A model generated the notes under the pieces. That model was not told the origin of the DNA. It did no database searches and saw only the letters and a list, made by a program, of their open reading frames with translations. Positions 32,973 to 45,303 of a DNA stretch of 64,000 bases are shown piece after piece. Position 1 is the stretch's first letter. Each line of letters opens with the position of its first letter. The DNA is from Mytilus galloprovincialis (lineage: Eukaryota > Mollusca > Bivalvia > Mytilida > Mytilidae): assembly GCF_965363235.1 (NCBI RefSeq), contig NC_134849.1, forward strand, positions 18,936,863 to 19,000,862, in the 5' to 3' direction. The translations under genes and the position numbers were made by a program.

Positions 32973-35900
32973 GTAAGATTTTTAATAATAATTCAAACCT
33001 TTGGCTTGTTACGAAAAGAAAACAAATCGGTTCATCAAAACGTCATCTACTAGTAATCAAAGCAATATGATTATTAGCCTATAGCATTGTAATTGTAAAA
33101 ATTATCTTTCAGAAGGGTAAACAAAAAAGGCATAAGTTAAAAAAATGAGCATATATTAATAGACGTGAACTCATATCAAAGAGTTGGACATAACTATTGC
33201 TTCACAGTCAATATTTCTATTTGTTTGAAATTTATTTTTTTAACAGAATGTAATGTGTCGCACGGGATGAAACATTTTGCATTTTCCGCGGGTAAGAGAG
33301 AGGCGAAAGATACCAAAGGGATATTTAAACTCATTCATAAATAAAAAGATCACTTTGCCTTTTATTCTGTCGTTCTATAGTACACAAATGTAACAGGCAT
33401 TACGAACTTCAACCTTCGGGTTTTAGTTTCGAGAAGACAACAAATAATTTGAAAAATAATCTAGTAGAAACCTTGTTATATTTTGAAATGACAAATCGTT
33501 TTGCATTTTCAATCTGATATAAAAAGTTATGACACACAATCATTGAAAAGCACACAATGGCGTAGCTTGATTCTTATTTCCACTGAAACACACGATCTGA
33601 AACTAGGGAGTTTGCTGTCAAAACAACGTCAGAAAATAGATGTCAGCACTTACACACGAATCTTATGCAGGTTTGATTGATTGGTTGTTATTTGTTAAAC
33701 ATCATATCAGGTGACACAGATTCCATGTTAATAAAATTGTGAAAGAAAATGGCGAATTCGAATATGCCAAAGAGTAACATTCAGACCAAAGGGCAGAAAG
33801 AAGAAATCAAATGGACCCTCAACACAGCGTGAAAATCCGTCAACTTTCGAGCATGATTTTTGTACTCAGACTCGAAAATCAACCAATCAAATTGTTGGAT
33901 TTCATGTTTTGAGGATGATTTTTGTGCTCCGAGCACTGAGCAAAGTTTTATGCCTTCAAGGCCTGGTCTTGATAAAACTTTCGAGTAATTTTTTTTATAC
34001 TTATACCTCACAATCAACCAATCAAAACGTTGGACTTCATGTTTCGAGCATTATTTTTGTGCTTCGAGCTTGAACTTCTTGCGGGCTTAAGCGTTACATA
34101 TTTCAATAGAAAGGTTCTACAGATTGGGTCGACCAGGGTGAAAACATGAATACCTGCTGCAAGGAGATTATGGTAGTGAGGAAAAAGCCAATCCAGAATC
34201 AATCGGCAATCCTCGGGTGAATCCGATACTCTCCTTCTATCTGTTAGATGAAGGTACGGAATCGGCCGAGTTATGACGAATGTATCCAGAATCAATCGGT
34301 AATCCTCGGGTGAATCCGATACTCTCCGTCTATCTGTTAGATGGAGGTACGGAATCGGCCGAGTTATGACGAATGCATCTAGAATATAACATTTTGTCTA
34401 CTAGATGATTTTGAAAATTGCTATTCTACATAAGTAGTAATGTTATTACCTTTTGATAAAGACAAAACTAAAGGCTTATTATTCTCGTTTTAATGAATGC
34501 CACATCCTCCTGAGATGCACATTTTGCCACACAAGGGGACACATAACATTTTGGTTAAAGATTTAAAAAGTAAAAACACAAAAATACTGAACTCCGAGGA
34601 AAATTCAAAAAGGAAAGTCCAAAATCAAAAGGCAAAATCAAAAGTCCAAACACATCAAACGAATGGATAACAACTGTCATATTCCTGACTTGGTACAGGC
34701 ATTTTCTAATGTAAAAAATGGTGGATTGAACCTGGTTTTATAGCTAGCTAAACCTCTCACTTATATGACAGTCGCATCAAATTCCATTACATTGTCAACG
34801 ATGTGTGAACAAAACAAACATACTTTTTTTAAGAGTGTCCTCGACTCTGTCCTCCATAATTTAATCAATTTTGATCAACAAACTTTGATCAGCACTATAA
34901 CATGTATAATTGTATGATATTGTAATGATTTATTATTTTAAAGTTTTAGGTACATGCATCCGTGTTCCTTGTTTAGACAAGATATCAAACTGTCACGAAT
35001 ATGATGCAGATTTATGTACCAACGTTTTGTACAAATTATTTAGGGAAGATAACTGTGCAAGGTTCTGTGGAATTTGTGCTGATTATACAAGTAAGCATGT
35101 TTATGTTAGATAAACTACGGTTCGGACAGAAACATTTTATATAATTATGTGTTATGTAATTATTAATATTTGGACATGATGTTATAACAGCAGTTTGATT
35201 CTACCAGTGTATCTTATCCGATAGATGAAAATTCCTAGTGATTTTTCATAAACCAACAAAAAATCACCATTTTTCTGGTCCAATGTAAATATCCATCACT
35301 CAGCATAAGATTCGAAAGAGGGTTTGTTGAAATAGAAATACATGGTATTGGTTTTTTTTTTGGAAAAGGGGGGGGGGTACTTTTTATTAACCAAGACTTG
35401 CATAGTTGATTTATGTAAAACATGGATTAAGTAAACTAGTCTTTTTCATCCATAAGTTTTCACACAAGTGAATCTGGAATAATTAAACTTGTGTATCTGT
35501 ACCGTGAATGTTTATAAACACTAGTGCTTTTGAATCAGGAATGATTACACTCGAATGTGCGTGTGTACCGTGCATGATTATATACAATAGTGCTTTTGAA
35601 TCTGGAAATATTACACTTGTGATTTTGTACCAGGAATGATTACAATAAGTGAGTTTGTACCAGGAATAAATGCACTAGTTATTTCTTTTTATTCCCTTCC
35701 AACATCAAGGGTCCAGTTATTCAGTTTCTTTGTAATAAAATGATAAGAATCACTAAACAAACATGTCACTATACCAACAGAAGTGATCCAGAAATATGCT
35801 TTCCTGGTTTTATCATCTTTTCAGCTGAAATAACTTGTGAGGAATCGACTACTACAAGAAGGCATACATCAACTGATAAAATGACGACAAGAACCACAAT

Positions 35901-38900
35901 AGTTCTACCAGAAACTACAGGTACTATTTTACTCACAGAAACGACGAATAACATCAAAATAAATAATAATAAAAAAAAAAAAATCTCAAAAAATAAAAAA
36001 ATAGTTATAAAAAAATAGCTGAGGCAAATATATGATTGTTCGACACCAGAACCTTTTGAGAAATGTATTTCAACAGTAAAGGCTACAGGTGTGACATACA
36101 AAACCTAAGTTAGTTAAAATGACGCTGCCGTCTGATGATCTCACGATTTTAATACAAACTGGCTTCTCCCAAATACTACTGATGTTAATTTTATGATGAG
36201 ACTTAACAAACTATTTCAGTAGTGTTTGTTTTGATGTTTTTGTTTTCTCAAGCTGCAGTATACAAAAACCAATTGTAGTTACTCCAGCTTACTTCCTGTA
36301 GCAAAAATCACGTGTTTGTCCTGGTTTACAAACCACATGTCGATCATTAATTCCTTGTTCAAATCAGTGGCCTCCTGCCAGGTGATCATGTGTTCATGTG
36401 TTAGGTTTTATGACAAACGGTCTGTATTGTTTTATTACAAACGTTTTCGAGACCGTGAAAATAATAAAGCCACACTGCATGCTGTGTCTTTTCCAAAACC
36501 AGCATTGAATTGCTTTAAATTCCTCTTGAAAAAGGTATCTATGGGAACCCTTTTTTTGTGACATTTGTTTTGCAAAAACAAATCCGTTCTTCGTTTCCAT
36601 TTTTAATAGTTTCAATGATTTATTTTTGTTTCAAAGAGGAGAATACTCGTGATATTCTGGATATCGAATGTTAATCCTCTTATTCCGATACCTGTAGCAT
36701 TTCGAATTTCGAACCTCGATTTTCAAACTTCATATGTGTGACGCATGCCACATTTGGAGTAGGATCTGCTTACCCTTCCATGGCGTTGTCAGTTTATTTT
36801 CGATTTATGAGTTTGACTGTTCCTCTGGTATCTTTCTCCCCTCTTTTAATTTGACGTATTTTGTAATTAAGTGATGATAATTAGTTTGATTCATGTCGCT
36901 ATACCAGCATTAGTTATTGGACTATAGAAATATACTTACTATTTATAATTACCCTTGCAGTTGGAGGAATAAGTCGAAAATCGACTAATAGTAGTGGACG
37001 TCCATCAACCAATATCTTGACGACAAAAAATACAATTATTCCACTTGGAACAACAGGTATTTTTATTTTAATAGATATGTCAAAACTTTTATGCTTAGCT
37101 ATGTGTATTACTTTTACAAATTCTTAAAATCATTATGAAGAACGCTCATTGTCTGACAGTCTACTTGATGCACTGTATTCTAATACTTTGCAATAGTTAT
37201 CAAAGGTACCAGGATTATAATTCAGTATGCCAGATAAGTGACGCTCTTATCAAAATTGTTAAAAAGCCAAACATGTACAAAGTTGGTTCAATCTGAGCAA
37301 ACAGTTCGACATCAGTTTGATGAAAGAACTGTGTTTGATTGTCACTATTGAGAGTGTAAGATAAATATAATATTCTAATAACTGGGACTCGGCAAAATCA
37401 ATGCACATAGTTTAAATTACATTATTATACTTCACGTTAAAATCCCATCGTTTGATTGGCTAATACGAGGGTGTTAATTTACCCTACAATTTGCGTGCTG
37501 TTGTTTTAAAAATATTTTGTTTGTTGTATTTTTTTGTGTGTGTTTTGTATGGTATTTCATTTAGTTCTTCTTTATAGTTGCATCCCGTGTGTCAGAAATA
37601 TGAAAACTCGACGTTTGTGACGTCACATTCCAAACAATTAATAAATAATTTGCGTCACGCCCGAATAACCGTTAATTTCGGACCCATTTTCAGGAGAAAA
37701 AAAATTCTGAAGAAGCTTGCATTAATTAAAACGGAGTTAATGTAAACAAAATAGGAGTAGGGGTGTGATAAAGGGTATGATAAAGGGTGCGCATCAAAGT
37801 TGCGCGATATGAATTAAACAGAAGACTATTTATCAAATATTCAAAACTACTGTATTTACTACTAAATGTATGACAATTTACTCTAACACATGGCTGAGAG
37901 GGTTACATTTTTAAAAATTTTACCCTCTCCTCTAGACCAATCAAAAATCTACAATTGAAAAATGAAAAATGAATCGAATTTACATCAAGTTATTAATACA
38001 TGAAATACATTGCTTAAGTTCTACGTGTTTTTGCTCAGAGTTTATTATTTGACTATCAAAATAAAAAAAAAAACATCTTGCTTAACTTTCGAATTGCAAC
38101 TGCATGTTCCAAACTGCAGAGTCGATTTCCACAGGCTTTATCTGCTTTGGTAGCTACAACTTGAAAAAATGTTGCGTATGTCGCTTGTTTTAAGAACAAA
38201 AGTCGATTCGAGAGAAATTCTTATAGTCTACAATCACATCGCAATCGATTTCAGCTGAGGAATATGTTTTCCTTTGAATATATGAGTATGTGTTTATTAA
38301 ATAGACAACTTTCGAGTTCATGCATTTCCGTCAAAAACTCTGGTTTTAGTGAGCATCATGTGTGCCTTTATGGGCGTCGTCACTCCCGTTCTAATGTCAA
38401 GCGAGTGGTTGGGAAACTATAAAGCTATATTGCACGAATTATTCGGCAAATTGAATTCTAATAATTGTCTTTCAGCACAATTGTCATAAGGGAATAGTGA
38501 TGAAGTTAATACAGAACAAATATATTTTCTAGTTTAACCTGCACAAAGACGATCACTAAGACGCTTGGTGAACGTTTATAGTGAAGGGATACAGACGATA
38601 CCCTCTATCTGACAAATGACATCATAAAGGCACGCATAACTGTCGAGTTTTTTCCGGTGACGGACAAAATCGAAAGTAGTCTATTGTCTGTTCTTTTAGA
38701 ATTTGACTCTATTTTGTACTTTCCCCTGCCCTGCCGACAACTAATTTACATGAAAGACGTTGTTCGCCTTATATTGTTAAATAAAAAGTATTTTAAAACA
38801 TATAGATATTGTTAAGGAGGGGTATTTTTCGCAAATACCCCTCAAGAAATGATTTATCTGTAATAATTACACCGAATGGTAACTTTCAAAAAACGCATTG

Positions 38901-40276
38901 ATGATCGTGACGTTACAAGCATCCAGTCGGATAGAGTATTTTTTGGCAAATACCATGGCAGAGAGAGAGAGAGAGAGAGAGAGTAAAAAAGGCATATCCT
39001 TTTTGCTTATACCCCAGCGGCGTTAAAAAAGGAACGATATTCATTTGATAACAGAAATTGGTGAAAAATATACACTGGCAATCAACCAATCAAAACCCAG
39101 TATTCTTACATGAGGTGTAATTAAATCTTTTATGTTACCTATAACAAAAAATTAAAAGTATACAACTCAGAGCTGAACATAGCGTGTACATAAACACTAT
39201 TGATGGTTGACGACTATGGTGCCCTCTAGAGGGTCAGTTTGATATGTTGTATATTGTGGTTGAGTCGCTGACATGTACGATGCATTCCTTTAATTCGTAT
39301 ATAAAATGTCTTTCAATATTTTATGGATTATAAGTTGAAAGTTTGGACATTTCGAATGTTTCTGTTGTTGCATGTGTGCTACAGATGACAGATTTCTTTG
39401 ACTTAAAGACTTTTCGTTTTTATTTTTAGATTTAGAAGTAGTGGTAAGTGAAATAATATTTATAGGTCAATCATGATGATATGTGTTTTTCTTTACTTTG
39501 TATGTTCAAACTATTATTTCGAGAAGTGAAAGATCGACATGCATTCGAAATCACCAGAAAAGTGCTTCGGGCGGATGGATTTTTTTTAATGTGTTTTCAT
39601 TTTTATACTAGTAAGCTTAAGTGTACACCATATGGAGTTGATATTCTAAGAAATAATAAAATGATAACAATATGCATCATACTCATAATATGTTGGGATT
39701 GCTATTATATTGACTACTTTAACAACGAAAAAAATTGCAAAACCAAACATTAAAACTTATAGTTCAGAACTTAGCTCAGGCATTTTCCGAAGAAAATATT
39801 GGGTTGTGTGTATACGTTACAAATGTTTGTCAAATTTTGGTCAAGTTGACTTATTTGTAGATCGGACTTTGCTGAACATTATTGCTGTTTACAGTTTATC
39901 TGTATCTATAATAATATTCAAAACAATTGAAACACAAAACTGCATTATAACCAAAAACTACCAATTCAGGCACAGCAACCCAACAACAGAATGTCTGACT
40001 TGTCTAAAAATGTCAGGGTAGAAAGATCTTGACCTAATGAACATTTTTACATTGGAAGATTTGCTTCTAATGCTTTGGTTTCAATGATATGAACCAAAAT
40101 CAACATTTTACTCCTAAGTTCTATTTTTAGCCCTGCCGCCAATTTGGTTGGCGGGCCGGGTAATCAGACACATTTTAAAACTAGAAACCCAAATGATGAT
40201 TGTGGCCAAGTTTGACTTAGAAGTTTCAAAGGAGAAGATTTTTGTAAAAGTTAACGACGGATCAGGCCAGGTGAGC

Positions 40277-40310
<34 letters not shown>

Positions 40311-40504
40311 GAAAATGAATTTGTCTGGCAGTTAATCACATTTTATCATTACAGGTAACACATAACAAAATCGAAATGATGACAATAATTATAATCGTAT
40401 GTGTTTGTGGGACGATAGTGATATTAGGAGCAGCTGTTCTCGGCTGGTGGTTTATGTTTCGACCAGCAACCAAAAGGTCTAGACAAAACATTCATCCGAT
40501 ATAG
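32933..40504 (+). CDS. ShKT-domain type I membrane protein with Thr-rich stalk (six exons)
   Basis: Exons 32933-32972, 34977-35090, 35825-35920, 36961-37056, 39430-39443 and 40355-40504 join in phase (1, 1, 1, 1, 0) into 169 residues. Exon 1 gives a short signal peptide start (MKTFVLLCLVIE). Exon 2 is a ShKT module, a small disulfide fold found in secreted enzymes, surface proteins and some ion-channel blockers. It shows CHEYDADLC, then NCARFCGIC: five of the usual six Cys, lacking the third; a Cys early in exon 3 might substitute. Exons 3 and 4, each 96 nt, encode Thr/Ser-rich stalk likely O-glycosylated. Exon 5 is a 14-nt microexon (DLEVV). Exon 6 has a membrane helix (IIIIVCVCGTIVILGAAVL) and a short basic tail. 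Function is unknown; nothing indicates venom use. An extra exon between 1 and 2 is possible because the signal peptide is short. Confidence 0.72.
34193..34378 (+). repeat. 93-bp tandem duplication with internal inverted repeat
   Basis: Two copies (from 34193 and 34286) of CCAGAATCAATCGG through GGCCGAGTTATGACGAATG. Each copy contains complementary parts (CCGATACTCTCC, CATCTAACAG-type) that could form a hairpin. Confidence 0.9.
34575..34815 (-). repeat. Dispersed family A copy (reverse)
   Basis: It contains AACTGTCATATTCCTGACTT and TAGCTAGCTAAACCTCTCAC. It lies within intron 1 of the ShKT gene. Confidence 0.85.
34977..35090 (+). CDS. Exon 2: ShKT module
   Basis: 114 nt between TCCTTGTTTAG and GTAAGC. 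Five cysteines are seen with ShKT-like spacing at both ends; the third canonical Cys, expected around TNVLYKLF, is absent. Confidence 0.78.
35470..35680 (+). repeat. Degenerate tandem repeat in intron 2 of the ShKT gene
   Basis: Loose units of TGTACCGTGAATGATTATA, CACTAGTGCTTTTGAATC and GGAATGATTACACTTG recur about five times. Confidence 0.65.
35825..35920 (+). CDS. Exon 3: Thr-rich stalk
   Basis: 96 nt after ATCTTTTCAG, ending before GTACTA, phase 1 in and out. It is rich in Thr with Arg/Lys spacing and has one Cys near the start (ITCEE). Same size and phase as exon 4, so the two may be duplicates. Confidence 0.7.
36735..36850 (+). repeat. Dispersed family B, internally deleted copy
   Basis: ATGCCACATTTGGAGTAGG and CTGCTTACCCTTCC are joined directly to ATGGCGTTGTCAG and GAGTTTGACTGTTCC, so the central block is missing. 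Confidence 0.8.
36961..37056 (+). CDS. Exon 4: Ser/Thr-rich stalk
   Basis: 96 nt after CCCTTGCAG, ending before GTATTT, phase 1 in and out. It contains STNSSGRPSTN and ends PLGTT, parallel to the PETT end of exon 3. Confidence 0.68.
37057..39429. other. Intron 4 of the ShKT gene
   Basis: A long intron with a partial family D copy (37195-37290), a (GA)n run at about 38961-38983 and a small hairpin AGGGGTATTT/AAATACCCCT near 38817-38843. No other exon is supported here. Confidence 0.5.
39430..39443 (+). CDS. Exon 5: 14-nt microexon
   Basis: TTTTTATTTTTAG precedes ATTTAGAAGTAGTG, followed by the strong donor GTAAGTG. It converts phase 1 to phase 0, exactly what exon 6 needs. Phase agreement is the main support. 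Confidence 0.55.
40040..40275 (-). repeat. Dispersed family G copy (reverse), intron 5
   Basis: It ends GTTAACGACGGATCAGGCC then AGGTGAGCC, the reverse of the family start. It is followed by a long poly(A) run at 40278-40308. Confidence 0.65.
40355..40504 (+). CDS. Exon 6: transmembrane helix, tail and stop
   Basis: 150 nt after TTATCATTACAG in phase 0. It encodes about 21 hydrophobic residues, then WWFMFRPATKRSRQ and TAG. Poly(A) signals follow at 40712-40717 and 40826-40831. Confidence 0.75.
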   Translation, partial: VTHNKIEMMTIIIIVCVCGTIVILGAAVLGWWFMFRPATKRSRQNIHPI

Positions 40505-40839
40505 ACATATAATAAGCAAAGAGACATTTAAGCATAACAAGTTTTTGATTATTTATGATTTTGCATTTTAAAAAAGGTGACACGCGATAGCACACTGCAT
40601 ATATAGTATTAACAATGATGTAAAAGGTTGGAATTCACTCAGCAAATGTTGATATAGAAATATGTTTAAGCCATTATTGTCGTATTAGAAACAAACATGT
40701 GAATGAATTGGAATAAATAATTTGTAAAACACACGATTTTTTTTCTTTTTTCTTTTTTTGTTTTTGTTTATGGTTAGGAACGTGCCTTCAGAATTACTGG
40801 TTTATACCGTATAAAAATTGTGAAAAATAAATCATTACA

Positions 40840-42700
40840 TCAAATGCCAGGGGTGGATCCAAGATTTTAGAAAGGGGGCGAAGTTTTTAAATTTCGCCAA
40901 GCGGAGCGAGTCGAAAAAATTTTGGGACCTTTTTTGGGCTAAAAATAATAAATATAAAGTGTAATATGCACTTTTTAAACGGTTCCTGACGCAGGGCATG
41001 TATATTTTGTAGTTGCTGTAAAGTGTAAGGGTTGGATATTTTCGATGCTGTATTCTCCCCATTATTGTCTATCATCAAATGATACCAGTAGTATGGATCC
41101 AAAGCTATGTTCTAATAAATTTGGTGTGCATGGGACTTATCAGTAAAAAATAGACATGGAAAATTCTCACTGGTTTGTTGCAAGTAATAAGTTCATCATA
41201 ACCTCACAAATTTTGTGTTGTAAACAAGATATACGCCGGGCTATTTGATTAAAATTTAAAATACGACAGTCACGAGTTAAAAAAAAGACACACAAGAAAT
41301 TTTTATCCAAATATTTGGTTGATATATTTCACCCAACAAAATTAAAGGAAATGAGAGTTTTCAAATCAACCAATCGCTAATAATGAGTCTGAAATGACAA
41401 CGAAGTTATGATTGACGGCCGATAAATTGAGACATAAAGGCCACGCCCAGCAGGCAGGTTGCAGTCTGGTCTTGGAAAAAGTATTCAATATATCAGTTCG
41501 GCGAAACAGATATGCCGGCCAGACATGCAAACTCTTTGCCACAAAATAAAATATGCCCGTTTTTATTCATCATGTTCATTGAATGCTTAATAATTCTGTT
41601 GGAAATTTTCGTTTCTAATAACAAAAATGTGGACAAGATTATTGTTTTCAATCCAGATACGACCAGAATTTTTGTTTAAGGCAAAAATCATAGTCAATTT
41701 TTTTCTCTCCAATAGCTAAGACTGTCTCCTCAAATGAATTTGTTCGTATATTAGACATTAAATGTATATAGAGCTCATACTGACTGGGGATCATTATTCA
41801 GCTATGTTATTTTAAAATAGGCCGGGGCGTTTGGGGTTAAACATGTTTTTGTATGTGTTTAATATTGATGCGGAACTTTTTTGTCATGAGAGTGTAATAG
41901 TCTACATGTATATATAGAGAGAGTATTACTTTCTGTTTGGTGGAATAATGAAATAGAAGTCAATACGTTCTTGCTCAATCCTGTGTCGCTTTAAAGGTGT
42001 CATGATTGTCATCCTCAGCAAAAGCAATGTGTTACTGTCATTTGAATATTAAAATGACTGAGCGACGGTTTCTTCGATACACTGGTTAACTCCACCATAG
42101 CGAATCACAGACATATGACTTTGACAATCAGTAGATTCCAGCTAAAAATATCTTTATAATTGAAGAATGTTCGCATAAAAATAAAATAAAGAGTACACGG
42201 GAAATGGCAAAGTTTACGAAGTCTAGTCTGATTAATCATTTTACAAAAAAACAAAAAACAAAAAAAAAAAAGTCCGAGCTTAGGGGGGGGGGGGGGGGCA
42301 CGCCCTCTACGCCCCCCTCGGAATCCGCCACTGAATGCAACTATCTTTATTCGAAAACAAATCTGTGTACAAACAATTTATCTGCAGGTATATTAACACC
42401 TTTGAAATCAAGCTATTCAAGTTCGTCTGTCTTCGTCGATACCGTGGACCTATCTCCATTTCAACATACTTTAATTAAACGGCTAAATTGCGAGGTCTTC
42501 AAATGGTCCTGTTTGCATCTATGACAATCGACAACTTCTTTTTGCTTTCGTCTTGTATTCTAGAGGCGAAAAATGCCCGATGGCACTGATAGTCGCAAGA
42601 CTTGAAGACGAAGCTGACACGACTTGACAAGATGTCACCAATATGACCATACAAATGAAATCAAAGTACTGAAGTACTGAACATCGGATTACCGCAGGTT
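40840..42700. other. No gene seen; repeat-like AT-rich sequence with a poly(G) run
   Basis: 40840-41100 has GGGGTGGATCCAAG and CGCCAAGCGGAGCGAG, probably a dispersed element also glimpsed at 11860-11905 and 42275-42335 (the ATCCGCCACTGA type). A G run of about 17 lies at 42283-42299. Open frames of about 100 codons lack any family motif. Confidence 0.45.
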
Positions 42701-43049
42701 CTTGTGGATGGTCAATTGTACCTGAAACTGGGGTTAATTTACAGATATATTTTTTTCTGATACAAGTTCGTGCTTGGATGATGAATAAATGACAGGAAAT
42801 TCAATCTCACCGTAATAACTTATATTGTAGTGCAAGAAATAAGTATACCTTGGAGAATACACTGGTTTGTTGTTATATATAGTCTAGTGAAAAGCAAGAA
42901 GGTTTTGACTTTATATCAATAAAATACTTAAGCAGTAAATCATTTTTAATAAGTTTTATATTTCACAAGGAGACAACAAGTTTACCAGGCTAAAGTTGGG
43001 GTTTATTATGGATTATCCCCTGGTAGTGTTTATAACTGGGCACTACTTA

Positions 43050-43320
43050 CTTTTATTGATTTAATTTTAAATAAAGGCAACAGTAGTATACCGCTGTTCA
43101 AAACTCATAAATCCATGGACAAAAAACAAAATCGGGGTAACAAACTAAAACCGAGGGAAACGCATTAAATATAAGAGGAGAACAACGACATAACACTAAA
43201 ATGTAACACACATAGACAAAATCCCACGAGAATAACAAATATAACATATATATATAACATCAAAACCAAATACATGAATTTGGGATAGACAAGTACCGTG
43301 ACACGTCTTATCGCAATTAA
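43050..43320 (+). repeat. Dispersed repeat of a type recalled from mussels
   Basis: It contains AAAGGCAACAGTAGTATACC, then ACTAAAACCGAGGGAAACGC and GGAGAACAACGACATAACAC. Only one copy lies in this window, so the family call rests on memory. Confidence 0.45.
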
Positions 43321-43539
43321 CAATTTTCATAATTAATTTAAATTAACCATTCAGTTAAAACATTTCACCTTTCGAGACGCTAATGTTGAAAAATGGGACA
43401 GAAATGAAATATCTTACAAGACATTAACATGTAAAAAATAAATATATATTTCAGCTTACTAAAAATATTTTCATAGTGTTACTTTGACATCATTTCTTAA
43501 AACTAAGTCCCACACATAATTGTTCATTTGATATGTATC

Positions 43540-43660
43540 ATCCTTATGCGATACGAGAAGTTTTCATGTCGCTAAATAGTCTTCTTGTCGCTAAATTTAT
43601 TCTTCTTGTCCGTTCTTGACGCTTCTTGTCGCTAAAATTCTTCTTGTCGGTATTAGCGAG
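43540..43660 (+). repeat. CTTCTTGTCGCTAAA short repeats
   Basis: The motif CTTCTTGTCGCTAAA recurs about four times with variants between 43565 and 43650. Confidence 0.7.
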
Positions 43661-44214
43661 ACCGCTATTTTTAGATTACAGGTAGTCATTTTCACTACAC
43701 GGTATAACCTGTGTAGTTATTTTGATTTTACGATAAATTTATGAATGAACGATAATTTTATGAATAACAAGAGCACCTGACCTCTTTCTTAAACACCAAT
43801 TAAACATATAAAACCGTATTTATTAAGATATAATTCAGTCAAATTTTCTCCAAGCTAAATCAACAACTGAAATGATTCCATATTTTGTCGAAGCATCGTA
43901 CAACCGGAGAAAAGAAATCGCAGGTATGAAAATGCACTTTTTTCACTGGTGTTGAAAACCCAAAACTAATTTGACTAATGTATGCATGACGGAAATTTAA
44001 GCGATAATAAATACATCGGAGTGACCCCAAGGTCATCCTCTGTAAAAATGAACGCAATGTCTTGCGGCAGCTGATAAGCATACCAAATTTTTTACCATGA
44101 CTTACGAAGTTTGCTGCCGAAGTTGAAAATTTCAACCGGTGGTCATACGATGGTTAAATATGACTTCCCATAAGTCCTTATTATATTTTGACTTTCAGGT
44201 CCGAATTTTTATTA

Positions 44215-44600
44215 AATTTTTAGAGGTAATGAGAAGTAAAATTGAGAATAGAAACGGGAAACGTTTTAGAGAGGCAGCAACCCGATTAAAGACCAGAAAA
44301 CAGCCAAAGCCACCAATGAGTTTTAAATCAAGAGAGAAAATCCCGCACCCGGAGATGGACTACAGTTGGTCCGTAAGCATAAATGGTACCAGTTCAAAGA
44401 CAATGGACGCCAAACTAAACTCCCAAGCATATAGATGAACCAAAATTTACCAAAAAACATACAAGACTATAAAAGGCAAGAAATTGCTTGTCTTAGAGAC
44501 TTATGAACCTGTAGACATCAAATTGCAAGGAAACATGTCTGCCAAACATAATACATTCACTTTTCACTGTGAGATGCAGTCTAAATCCTAATCGACCTTA
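44215..44600 (+). repeat. Dispersed family H copy
   Basis: AGAAACGGGAAACGTTTTAG, AAAATCCCGCACCCGGAG and CAAACTAAACTCCCAAG mark this family. Other pieces are at 49305-49560, 53490-53550 and 59765-59850. Confidence 0.75.
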
Positions 44601-45303
44601 AAAGTTTTATCATTTTAATGATTATTTTTCTCATCTTGAAAATGCATGAAATGTTTGCCCCTGGACGTCAGACAAAAATAAATCAATCTACGCTTTATAT
44701 AAGAATGGACCTCGCATGTATATGTATTTTCACAAGGAAAATTGTTACTGACATATAAAGATATATCTTTCTCAGCAGACAATGTACGCATGCTTAATCA
44801 TTATCTAAATGGGATCTGTCATAAATATAAAGAATAGACATGGTTTACCAATTGAAAAATGCTCATATTTAATATTTGAATTAAATGCCTCTGTATTGTT
44901 AAATATATCTGATGTTAGTGTGCATTAAAGATATGGGCGGTTGATGACAATCCACGACAGTAGCCCAGGTCACTGCGCATCTCAATCATTTAATCATGCA
45001 TTGTCTACGTAGGTGATTGAATTTAAATCATTTATTTCATTTATTTGAGGATCACAGTGGGTTTTTTGAATGACAATAAATATCATAAGAAAAGATTTTA
45101 CATGTTGAAATTGATAGAATGTAAATAATTATTTGTCTTTTGAAAACTTTATTCAAAAACTGTCGTCATAAATCATTAATGTTGTTTTCTTGGCAAACAA
45201 ATACACAGTGAATTGTAATTAACTATTTGCAGAAAATGACAATTTAAACCCTGTATGCTTCACCCTTTGAAGTTTTTGTTTTGTTTTCTAACTATCATGA
45301 ATT
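44601..45303 (+). other. Upstream region of the EGF-MAM gene
   Basis: About 700 bp of AT-rich sequence with no repeats recognised. It would hold the promoter and 5' UTR of the gene starting at 45304; no confident TATA or initiator could be assigned. Confidence 0.35.

Larger units (their letters stand above)
32065..35090 (+). repeat. Segmental duplication, unit 2 (gene-bearing copy)
   Basis: This is the partner of 25338-31444. It keeps the ATG of the signal exon at 32933 and the full ShKT exon at 34977-35090. It is about half the length of unit 1 because most of the insertions are absent. Confidence 0.8.

Noticed and set aside
35740..36018. 92-codon open frame over the Thr-rich exon as a stand-alone gene
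   Set aside because: Only the part 35825-35920 is bounded by splice sites in phase with neighbouring exons; the rest is low-complexity intron.
42204..42524. 106-codon open frame as a gene
   Set aside because: It crosses poly(A) and poly(G) runs and a recurrent repeat segment, with no domain or splice support.
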